A stretch of DNA of 8,732 nt from an uncultured Comamonadaceae bacterium (GTDB lineage Bacteria > Pseudomonadota > Gammaproteobacteria > Burkholderiales > Burkholderiaceae_C): the NCBI GenBank assembly GCA_937871735.1, contig CALMOI010000064.1:1-8732 (forward strand). Direction: 5' to 3'. The notes beneath the pieces were generated by a model. The model saw only the letters and a list, made by a program, of their open reading frames with translations. It ran no database searches and was not told the DNA's origin. Positions within the stretch are counted from its first letter, which is position 1; every line of letters begins with the position of its first letter. Shown piece by piece: positions 1 through 5,448 of this stretch. Both the position numbers and the translations under genes were made by a program.

Positions 1-785
1 TCAACGAAACCCTGGCCAAGCTGCAGGCCTTGGCGGCCCTGGGCGTGGGGCTGTCGCACGGCTTGGCTGCGGTCGGCCAGCAGACTCTCCAGCAGTGGCT
101 CGTCGTCGGCGCTTAACTGGTGGGTCAAGGTTTGCACCAGCGCCAGACGTGGTTCGGCTTTTTCTGCGGGCAGGGCGGCGGCCAGCCACTGGCGGGCCAG
201 CGCGGGGTCGATGTGGCGCTGGCGCGTCAGGGCGGCGCAGCGGTCGGGCAGGCTGGCTTCGTCAAAGATGCGTTGGCGCTCGGCGGCATCGTCCAGCGCT
301 TGATCCGGGTTGGCGAGTTTGCGCAGCGCGGCTTGCCAATCGGGGTGTTGCGCGGCCAGCCAGCGGCCTCTCTCCCCCAGCACCGGCCACCAGATGGCGC
401 GGGTGCGCGGCTCGGCCAGCACGGTGGGCAGCAGTTCGGCGGGCAGGCGGCGGCGGTGGGCGCGCAGGCGTTCGACCATCCATGGGGCGATGGCTTCCAG
501 CTCCAGCAGCCGACTCAGCGAGAGCCAGCGGCGCAGCGCGGCGGGCAGTTCGGCCCAGGTTTCGGGCGCGGCGGGTGGGGGCAGCGGCAGGCGTTCGGGC
601 AAGCGGCCCGCGCTGCGGTACAGCGCTTCGCTACCGGCTTGCCACAGCAGGCGCTGTTCGCGGTTGATGGGCGTGGTGGCGGCGGCAGATGCGTCGGGCA
701 GCAGCGCGGCCACGGCGGCGCTGGCGGCCACATCGGTGGGCACGTTGGCGGTGCCGACCAAGGCGAGGCGGGTGAGGTCTTGCAT
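1..785 (-). CDS. DUF5691 family protein, C-terminal part outside the window
   Basis: The 261 visible residues start at an ATG at 785-783. The N-terminus MQDLTRLALVGTANVP, the LGERGRWLA block (residues 136-144) and the DDEPLLESLLADRSQAVR block (227-244) match what I recall of the DUF5691 family, alpha-helical proteins of unknown function often encoded beside SWIM zinc-finger proteins. No catalytic motif, signal peptide or membrane segment is visible. The gene follows the SWIM gene by 29 bp on the same strand and is probably co-transcribed. There is no clear Shine-Dalgarno before the chosen ATG, so it may depend on translation of the gene ahead. The reading frame stays open to the left edge. 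From about residue 245 (positions 1-53) the sequence no longer looks like the family, where a helical Ala/Leu-rich repeat is expected after the AVR. Family assignment is from memory of motif patterns; the start is likely but not certain. Confidence 0.75.
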   Translation of the reverse strand, partial: MQDLTRLALVGTANVPTDVAASAAVAALLPDASAAATTPINREQRLLWQAGSEALYRSAGRLPERLPLPPPAAPETWAELPAALRRWLSLSRLLELEAIAPWMVERLRAHRRRLPAELLPTVLAEPRTRAIWWPVLGERGRWLAAQHPDWQAALRKLANPDQALDDAAERQRIFDEASLPDRCAALTRQRHIDPALARQWLAAALPAEKAEPRLALVQTLTHQLSADDEPLLESLLADRSQAVRQPHAQGRQGLQLGQGFV

Positions 786-814
786 GAAGCGGTGAGCGGT
801 GGAGGGCGTGCGGA

Positions 815-2164
815 TTAAGACGTGGTCAGCGCTTGGTAGCGGCCTTGGTGGAACAGGCCCAGCGGGCGCAGTGTGTGGCCGTCCCACTCGGCGGCCACGT
901 CCAGCGGTTGCCCGCCCGAGAGGCTCATCCACAGCCAGTGGTTCTGGCCCGCCAAGGGCAGCGCGTGGCCGTCGGCATCTACAGCCCACCACGTCGCGGC
1001 GGCTTCGGTTTGGGCTTCGCCCGCACGGCGCAGCGGCGTGACGGCTTGCAGCACCACCGGCAGTTTGTCCAGCCAAGGGTTCAAGGCCAGCGCTGCTGCC
1101 CAGGCCGCGAGCAGGCCGGGCATGTTGAGCGGCGTGCCCGCAAATTGCTCCGGCGGCGGCGCGGCGCTGATGCTGCCTTTGATGGCGGCGCGTTGCGGGT
1201 ACGCGCCGGGCCAAAACGCCAGATCAGCCTCGAAAGCGGTGCCGGGCACGGGCGCGGCTTCAAAGGTTTGCGGGCCGACGGCAAATTGCAGCAGCAGCGC
1301 CGGGCGGCCTGTGCGCTCGCCCATCAGCCAACTGCGCAAGACGCGCACACGCTCGTCGTCATCGCGGCTTTGCCCGATGATGTGCCAGCGGTCGCGCACA
1401 GCCTCGCCGTTGGCCAGCACGTCGTCTGCGCGCACGGCGTAGCCCAGGTACTGGCGCAGCGTGGCTTGCAGCGGCGGCGGCAGTTGTTCGATGCGTTCGT
1501 TGCCGCGCACGGCCAGCGACCACAGGCCCATTTCGGCCAGCAGTTGCTCGGGCCAGTCGGGCGTGCTGCCGGGCACGTCGGCCAAGGCGCGCACGCGGGC
1601 GGCCAAGCCACTGACTTGCGCATCCACCAGCCGGGCGGCTTGCTGTTCCCACACCGCAGAGCCTTCGCCGGGCAGGCGGGCCAGACCGTTGCGCACCAAG
1701 TCTTGCAGCCAGATGTCGAAGGCGCTCAGGCCGTCTTGCACGCGGGTGTCGCGCTTTTGGGCGCGCTTGCGCTGCGCGGCTTCATCGACGGGGGCGGCGG
1801 CTTTGGCTTCGGCGCGGGCTTGTTTGTGCTCGGCGGTTTCGCTGCGCTTGTCCAGCCAGTTGCTGACCCATTCGGGCTCGGTCGCATCGACCAGCAATTG
1901 GGGCTGCTGCGCCGTCAGCATCAGCAAGCCGAGCGCGTGTTTGCACGGAAATTTGAAGCTGGGGCACGAGCACTTGCTGGCAAAGTCGGCCGCATCAACC
2001 CGCACTTGATAAGGCTTGCTGCCGCTGCCTTGGCACTCGCCCCACAGGGCCCGACCGCTTTTGCCGAGCAAAGGCCAGTGCTTGGCGTTGGCCAGTTTTT
2101 TGCCGTTGTTGGCAGAACCGCTGTCAGGGGCCAGCGCCAGAACCTGGGACTCGGTGAGTTGCAT
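815..2164 (-). CDS. SWIM zinc-finger family protein (YehQ-like)
   Basis: A 449-residue protein with a SWIM zinc-binding motif of the form CxCx(6)CxH at C65, C67, C74 and H76, in the context SKCSCPSFKFPCKHALGLLM. SWIM domains bind zinc and are thought to contact DNA or proteins. In this bacterial family the function is unknown, and the Escherichia coli relative is YehQ, found near a MoxR-type AAA ATPase and a VWA protein. The N-terminus (MQLTESQVLALAPDSGSANNGKKLA) is typical of the family, with a basic, Ala-rich stretch near residues 110-140. The remainder (about 140-449) is a helical and beta region without a motif I recognise. It is likely cytoplasmic, as no signal peptide or membrane segment is seen. 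It is the first gene of a minus-strand unit that continues into the DUF5691 gene. The ATG at 2164-2162 has only a weak Shine-Dalgarno. No AAA or VWA partner lies in the window, though one could lie beyond the left edge. Confidence 0.85.
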   Translation of the reverse strand: MQLTESQVLALAPDSGSANNGKKLANAKHWPLLGKSGRALWGECQGSGSKPYQVRVDAADFASKCSCPSFKFPCKHALGLLMLTAQQPQLLVDATEPEWVSNWLDKRSETAEHKQARAEAKAAAPVDEAAQRKRAQKRDTRVQDGLSAFDIWLQDLVRNGLARLPGEGSAVWEQQAARLVDAQVSGLAARVRALADVPGSTPDWPEQLLAEMGLWSLAVRGNERIEQLPPPLQATLRQYLGYAVRADDVLANGEAVRDRWHIIGQSRDDDERVRVLRSWLMGERTGRPALLLQFAVGPQTFEAAPVPGTAFEADLAFWPGAYPQRAAIKGSISAAPPPEQFAGTPLNMPGLLAAWAAALALNPWLDKLPVVLQAVTPLRRAGEAQTEAAATWWAVDADGHALPLAGQNHWLWMSLSGGQPLDVAAEWDGHTLRPLGLFHQGRYQALTTS

Positions 2165-2303
2165 CGCGAGAGGTCAAAGTGAGGTCCCGAAAAATACCAC
2201 AGCCTTGCTCGCTACCTACCGTCCTCGACATCAAAGTGCGTTAAATCACTCTCTGGTTGAGTAGATCGGCATATTTCATGCTGCCTTCATAGCATCTACC
2301 TAC

Positions 2304-2328
2304 AACAGGTGGTTCGCACTGTTTTTTT
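2304..2328 (+). terminator. Terminator-like leader hairpin before the GTPase gene
   Basis: An imperfect inverted repeat pairs 2304-2307 with 2320-2323 and 2309-2311 with 2317-2319. It leaves G2308 bulged and a 5-base loop (GTTCG), and runs directly into seven T residues at 2322-2328. That is the shape of a short intrinsic terminator on the plus strand. No plus-strand gene lies upstream within the window, so it would sit in the 5' leader of the GTPase mRNA, ending a few bases before the Shine-Dalgarno. It could be an attenuator, a structure that tunes translation, or a chance fold. The stem is short and only moderately GC-rich, so it would be weak. Confidence 0.35.
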
Positions 2329-2334
2329 GATGAA

Positions 2335-2339
2335 GGGAG
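2335..2339 (+). promoter_or_regulatory. Ribosome binding site of the GTPase gene
   Basis: GGGAG within GAAGGGAGA, six bases before the ATG at 2346. It is a good Shine-Dalgarno at normal spacing and supports this start codon. Confidence 0.75.
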
Positions 2340-2345
2340 ATCCAA

Positions 2346-2930
2346 ATGCCAATCAGTATCTTGTTCATGGGCCCAGTGGGCGCGGGTAAAACCGAGGCCA
2401 TTCGCACCATCTCTGACATGCAGACGCTGGACACCGACCACCGCGCCACCTGTCAGACCCGGCTGCTCAAAAGCACCACCACGGTGGCGATGGACATGGG
2501 TTGCCTGCAACTGGCGGGCACCGACAAGCTGCGCCTGCTGGGCACGCCCGGCCAAGAGCGCTTTGATTTCATGTGGGAGATTTTGCTCAAGCAAGCGCAC
2601 GGCGTGATCGTGATGATCAACCACAGCAGCGCCGATCCGCTGGGGGATTTGGAATCACAGTTGTGCGCGGTGGAGCAACTCGCCTCCAGCCGCCCGCTGC
2701 CGGTGGTGGTGGCGGTGACTCACACCGACATGGCCCCGCATGCGTCGCTGGACATGTACCACGCGCATCTCCAGCACCGAGGCTCACTCTCGTTGCCCGT
2801 GCTGGCAATGGATGCGCGCGACCCCGGCCAAGTGCAGCGGGCGCTGATGACCATGACGGCGCAGCTGGAAATGCTGGAGTTCCCGCTGTCGCGCTTTGCA
2901 ACCAGCAGGGCCGCCCCGCGCTGGCATTGA
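2346..2930 (+). CDS. Small Ras-like / MglA-type GTPase (COG2229-like)
   Basis: A 194-residue soluble P-loop protein. The G1/Walker A motif is GPVGAGKT at residues 9-16, preceded by the hydrophobic strand ISILFM. The switch-II region reads LLGTPGQERFDFMW (64-77), close to the DTPGQERF of small GTPases, but the usual Asp is Gly66. The G4 position reads THTDM (125-129) instead of NKxD, and AMDAR (154-158) may be G5. This is the pattern of the GTP/ATP-binding proteins related to gliding protein MglA, which usually work with Roadblock/LC7 proteins as a polarity or signalling switch. No Roadblock gene is in the window. Ribosome binding site and ATG are clear. The gene is flanked by divergent and convergent genes, so it is probably transcribed alone, with a possible attenuator in its leader. 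Its stop lies 6 bp from the stop of the convergent DUF2892 gene. The family call is firm; nucleotide specificity and partners are not known. Confidence 0.85.
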   Translation: MPISILFMGPVGAGKTEAIRTISDMQTLDTDHRATCQTRLLKSTTTVAMDMGCLQLAGTDKLRLLGTPGQERFDFMWEILLKQAHGVIVMINHSSADPLGDLESQLCAVEQLASSRPLPVVVAVTHTDMAPHASLDMYHAHLQHRGSLSLPVLAMDARDPGQVQRALMTMTAQLEMLEFPLSRFATSRAAPRWH

Positions 2931-2936
2931 GGGCGC

Positions 2937-3128
2937 TTACTTCTTCATCGCGCAGGTGTTGAAGCCCAACAGTGCATAAGGCGGGCACCAACCCAGTGCG
3001 CCCGTGACCAGCGGCACCACGCCCAGCCAGCCCCACCAACTGACCGTGCCCGTGGCGGCCAAGCCGATCAGCACCAGCCCGACGACGATGCGCAAAACGC
3101 GGTCTATGCCGCCAACGTTGTGTTTCAT
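2937..3128 (-). CDS. DUF2892 (YgaP-like) inner-membrane protein
   Basis: A 63-residue protein matching the short DUF2892 family, also found as the membrane tail of the rhodanese YgaP. It opens with MKHNVGGIDRVLRI, followed by a hydrophobic helix at about residues 12-28 and a second at about 31-47 that includes WWGWLGVVPLVTG. It closes with CPPYALLGFNTC, carrying the two conserved cysteines C48 and C59. The family is thought to sit in the inner membrane as a two-helix hairpin; its function is unknown, with a suggested link to sulfur metabolism through rhodanese fusions. No rhodanese domain is present here. The ATG is supported by GAAAGG at 3137-3142, eight bases upstream. The gene is convergent with the GTPase gene and on the same strand as the pldA operon, whose last stop lies 85 bp upstream. 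It may be the tail of that transcript or have its own promoter. Confidence 0.9.
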   Translation of the reverse strand: MKHNVGGIDRVLRIVVGLVLIGLAATGTVSWWGWLGVVPLVTGALGWCPPYALLGFNTCAMKK

Positions 3129-3189
3129 GGGGAACGCCTTTCAAAATGGTTGATGAGGCCATTGGGCGCGCAAAGGGCAGCAGTCGTCT

Positions 3190-3203
3190 GTGACCGGGGT
3201 CAC
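3190..3203. repeat. 14-bp palindrome between pldA and the DUF2892 gene
   Basis: GTGACC-GG-GGTCAC is a perfect 6-bp inverted repeat around a 2-base centre. It starts 10 bases downstream of the pldA stop and lies about 62-75 bases upstream of the DUF2892 start. There is no T-tract on either side, so it is a poor intrinsic terminator. Its symmetry would fit a dimeric repressor or activator site for the DUF2892 gene. Chance is possible in GC-rich DNA. Confidence 0.3.
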
Positions 3204-3213
3204 CCAGCCCGCC

Positions 3214-4305
3214 TTAATATTGAAACAACGACACCCCCAAGCCCATGCTGTTTTGCCGGTGGTTGTAGTCCAGCAGCGTTTCGCCGTAGCCGCTGAAGAA
3301 CTGCACGTACCAGCGCAAACCCTGCGGATGGTTGCTGTCTACCGGGTAGCTCCAGTCCAACTGGGTGGAGCCGCGCCCCGACAGCTTGAGGGTGTTGCGG
3401 TGCGTCAGCGTGGCAATCGACAGACCCGGTGCCCAAGAGGCGCTTAACTCCGCTTTGCCGATGTAGTCGGTCAGGTGCGGGTTGTCGTCCACGCCGCGTT
3501 CGCTGGTGCGGCGGTTGACGCGCAGGCGCACCGACAGCTCGCCGCGCTCCACGCCCAGGGTGGTCTGGGCAAAGTTCCAGCTGCGCGACTGCGGGTCGCT
3601 TTGGCCGTTGGACTGGTGGCCCCAGCCCAGTTGCAACATGCGCCAGTGCCAGCCGCCGGGCAGCTTGTCCAGCTCGCGCGGCACGGGGATGACGTAGATC
3701 AGCTCGGGCTGGTAGTCGGTGCTGCGAAACGGGGACGAGGCCGGTTCGTTCCACAACTGCCAAAACGAGCGCTGGGTGTACGCGCCCCACAGATCGGCCC
3801 CCGGCAGCAGCGCGTCTTCCCAAATTTTGGCGCGCAGCGAGAGCTGGAACTTGGCCTCGGTTGGGCGGTAGTTGGCGGTGCTGGTGGACGGGTGCGTGGG
3901 GCTGGCGGGCGCGTTGTTGATGCTGCTGGTGCTGTGCAGCGGCAGCACAAAGTTGGGCTGGTAGGTTTTGAGGAAGAAGGTGCCGCGCTTGTCGGCCCGA
4001 TCCAGCTCCCAAAAGCGCGACAGCATGTTGGCGGCCTGGGCGCTTTCGGGGGCGGGGTCGGGTGCGGCATTTGCCAACGGCGTTGGCGCGCTGGCAGGCG
4101 GCGCAGCGGCTGGCAGCACCACGGGCGCGGCGGCGGCTTGGGGGTGGTCAAACACCCGGTCGTAACAGGCCAGCCGCTGCGCTGGGTCGGGCAGGCTGCG
4201 GCAGGGCGCGGCGTCGGTGGGGTTGGCCAGGGCGGTGCTGTGCCACAACAGGGCCGCTGTGGCGACGGGCGCGCCTAGGCGCAAAGGGGTGAGGATGGGG
4301 GTCAT
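3214..4305 (-). CDS. pldA: Outer-membrane phospholipase A (OMPLA/PldA)
   Basis: A 363-residue outer-membrane phospholipase A1/A2, which hydrolyses acyl chains of phospholipids that reach the outer leaflet. The catalytic block GHQSNGQSDPQSRSWN (229-244) aligns with the Escherichia coli enzyme, giving the triad H230, S232 and N244 with the calcium-ligand Ser at S240. E. coli Arg147 is Gln235 here. Further family blocks are YTQRSFWQLWN (177-187), RSTDYQPELIY (194-204) and TDYIGKAELSASW (279-291). The last residues FQY give the aromatic C-terminus typical of beta-barrels. Residues 1-27 look like a signal peptide with an ALA cleavage site after A27. Residues 28-95 form an extra N-terminal region with two cysteines (C35, C47) in CRSLPDPAQRLACYD and a Pro/Ala-rich linker. 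The chosen ATG at 4305-4303 gives a proper signal peptide, though its Shine-Dalgarno is weak. It follows the permease stop by 14 bp and is probably the last gene of the exporter operon. Confidence 0.93.
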   Translation of the reverse strand: MTPILTPLRLGAPVATAALLWHSTALANPTDAAPCRSLPDPAQRLACYDRVFDHPQAAAAPVVLPAAAPPASAPTPLANAAPDPAPESAQAANMLSRFWELDRADKRGTFFLKTYQPNFVLPLHSTSSINNAPASPTHPSTSTANYRPTEAKFQLSLRAKIWEDALLPGADLWGAYTQRSFWQLWNEPASSPFRSTDYQPELIYVIPVPRELDKLPGGWHWRMLQLGWGHQSNGQSDPQSRSWNFAQTTLGVERGELSVRLRVNRRTSERGVDDNPHLTDYIGKAELSASWAPGLSIATLTHRNTLKLSGRGSTQLDWSYPVDSNHPQGLRWYVQFFSGYGETLLDYNHRQNSMGLGVSLFQY

Positions 4306-4319
4306 GTGGGTGGGGTGGA

Positions 4320-5447
4320 TCAAGCCATCTGGCCTATCGTCTTGCGAAAACGCAGCAACGATAGGGCAAAAAGCACCGTCCCGATAGCGGCCAGCGCCAC
4401 AAAGGATGGCCAGACCAAGTCCAGCCCTGCGCCCCGGTACAAGATGGCTTGGCCCAGTTCGGTGAAGTGGGTGGTCGGGGCGATTTGCATCAGGTCTTGC
4501 ACCCGTTGCGGCATGCTTTCGCGCGGGGTCATGCCGCCCGACAGCATGATGAGCGGGATCAGCGTGATGATGAGCAGCAGCCCAAACTGCGGCATGGAGC
4601 GCGCCACCGTCGCCATGAAGATGCCCAGCGAGGTGGTGGCAAACAAGTGCAGCGCCGCCCCGGCCAAAAACAGCGCCACCGAGCCCTGCACCGGCACCCC
4701 CAGCGCCTGCTGAATCACCAGATACAGCGCCGCCGCCGTCGCCACCAGCACCACCAGCGCCATCGACCAAACTTTGGCCAGCATGATCTCGGTGGGGGTG
4801 ACGGGCATCACCAGCAAATGCTCCACGGTGCCGTGTTCGCGCTCGCGGATCAGGGCCGCGCCGGTCAGGATCATGGACAGCATGGTCACGTCGTTAATCA
4901 GTTGCATCAGCGCGCCAAACCAGCGCGGCTCTAGCCCAGGGTTGAAGCGAGCGCGCAGCTCCAGGCCCACCGGCAGCGCCGCCGTGCCTGCGTGGCGCTG
5001 CACAAAGGTGTTGACCTCGTCAGTCAGCATTTGCTGCACGGCCACGTTGCCCGAAAAAGCTTGGCTCATGCGCGTGGCGTCGATGTTGAGCTGCAAGGCG
5101 GGCGAGCGCCCGGCCAGCACGTCGCGCTGAAAGTGGGGCGGAATGTCCAGCACAAAGGTGTAGCGCCCGGCGTCCAGCCCGGCATCGGCTTGGGCCGGGC
5201 TGACGCGCTCGGGCAGGCTGAAGTGCGGCGGGTAAAACGCATCGATCAACCGCTGCGACAGGGCCGAGCCGTCTTCATCAACGATGGCTATCGGCGCTTT
5301 GTGCAGGTTCTCGGGCATGGCCGTGGCAGCGGTGTAGATGCCGACGGTGAAGATGTAGCCGATCAGGGCCAGCATCATCGGGTCGCGCCACAGGCTCCAC
5401 AGTTCTTTGACGCCCAAGCGGTAGATGTTGGCAAGGTGTCTGAGCAT
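4320..5447 (-). CDS. yhhJ: ABC-2 type permease, YhhJ-like
   Basis: A 375-residue inner-membrane permease of the ABC-2 type. The N-terminus MLRHLANIYRLGVKELWSLWRDP leads into a first membrane helix (about 23-42). A long extracytoplasmic domain follows (about 45-175), containing DIPPHFQRDVLAGRSP (101-116). The C-terminal half has about five more helices (roughly 180-200, 225-250, 255-282, 285-304, 344-365). The ABC-2 coupling-helix signature REREHGTVEHLLVMPVTPTEIMLAKVW lies at 201-227. It lacks an ATPase domain and should pair with the RbbA-type protein encoded just upstream, as in the enterobacterial yhiI-rbbA-yhhJ set; the substrate is unknown. The start is one base after the rbbA stop (TGAGATG) with a strong AGGAG seven bases upstream, so translational coupling is likely. 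The name rests on architecture and gene order; annotation as a generic ABC transporter permease would also fit. Confidence 0.9.
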   Translation of the reverse strand: MLRHLANIYRLGVKELWSLWRDPMMLALIGYIFTVGIYTAATAMPENLHKAPIAIVDEDGSALSQRLIDAFYPPHFSLPERVSPAQADAGLDAGRYTFVLDIPPHFQRDVLAGRSPALQLNIDATRMSQAFSGNVAVQQMLTDEVNTFVQRHAGTAALPVGLELRARFNPGLEPRWFGALMQLINDVTMLSMILTGAALIREREHGTVEHLLVMPVTPTEIMLAKVWSMALVVLVATAAALYLVIQQALGVPVQGSVALFLAGAALHLFATTSLGIFMATVARSMPQFGLLLIITLIPLIMLSGGMTPRESMPQRVQDLMQIAPTTHFTELGQAILYRGAGLDLVWPSFVALAAIGTVLFALSLLRFRKTIGQMA

Positions 5448-5448
5448 C

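Larger units (their letters stand above)
2165..2345. other. Divergent intergenic region between the SWIM and GTPase genes
   Basis: This 181-bp stretch holds the starts of two divergent transcripts and is clearly more AT-rich than its flanks, as expected for promoters. No convincing pair of -35 and -10 boxes could be assigned on either strand. The best minus-strand candidate -10 is a TATTTT-like run around 2192-2198, without a good -35. On the plus strand a TTGAGT at 2257-2262 lacks a well-spaced -10. A hairpin plus T-tract and the GTPase ribosome binding site lie at its right end and are listed separately. The octamer CTACCTAC occurs twice (2212-2219 and 2296-2303), which may be chance. Confidence 0.5.

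Noticed and set aside
3..116. A plus-strand frame ending at the TAA at 114-116 with a natural-looking Leu/Ala-rich translation (ETLAKLQALAALGVGLSHGL)
   Set aside because: It continues as the antisense of the well-supported DUF5691 region at 60-113, and complementing Ala/Leu-rich GC-rich codons yields such sequences by itself. Without the sequence to the left it cannot be supported as a gene.
120..818. A 232-codon plus-strand open frame over the DUF5691 gene
   Set aside because: Gly/Gln/Arg-rich translation without family features, opposite a recognisable protein.
833..2182. A 449-codon plus-strand open frame opposite the SWIM gene, of the same length
   Set aside because: It mirrors the SWIM gene, has Gln/Arg/Gly-rich content without any recognisable domain, and long antisense frames are common in GC-rich DNA. 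The equal length is coincidence.
2278..2295. Inverted repeat ATGCT / AGCAT with an 8-base spacer in the divergent intergenic region
   Set aside because: Only five bases per arm, with no extension and no relation to a promoter box, so chance is the simplest explanation.
2617..3162. A 181-codon minus-strand open frame covering the GTPase end and the DUF2892 gene
   Set aside because: It is out of frame with the DUF2892 protein and antisense to the GTPase, with no coherent domain.
4306..4770. Upstream extension of the pldA frame into the permease gene
   Set aside because: The extra residues are a Gly/Ala-rich shadow of the permease. The internal ATG at 4305 gives a proper signal peptide and follows the permease stop.
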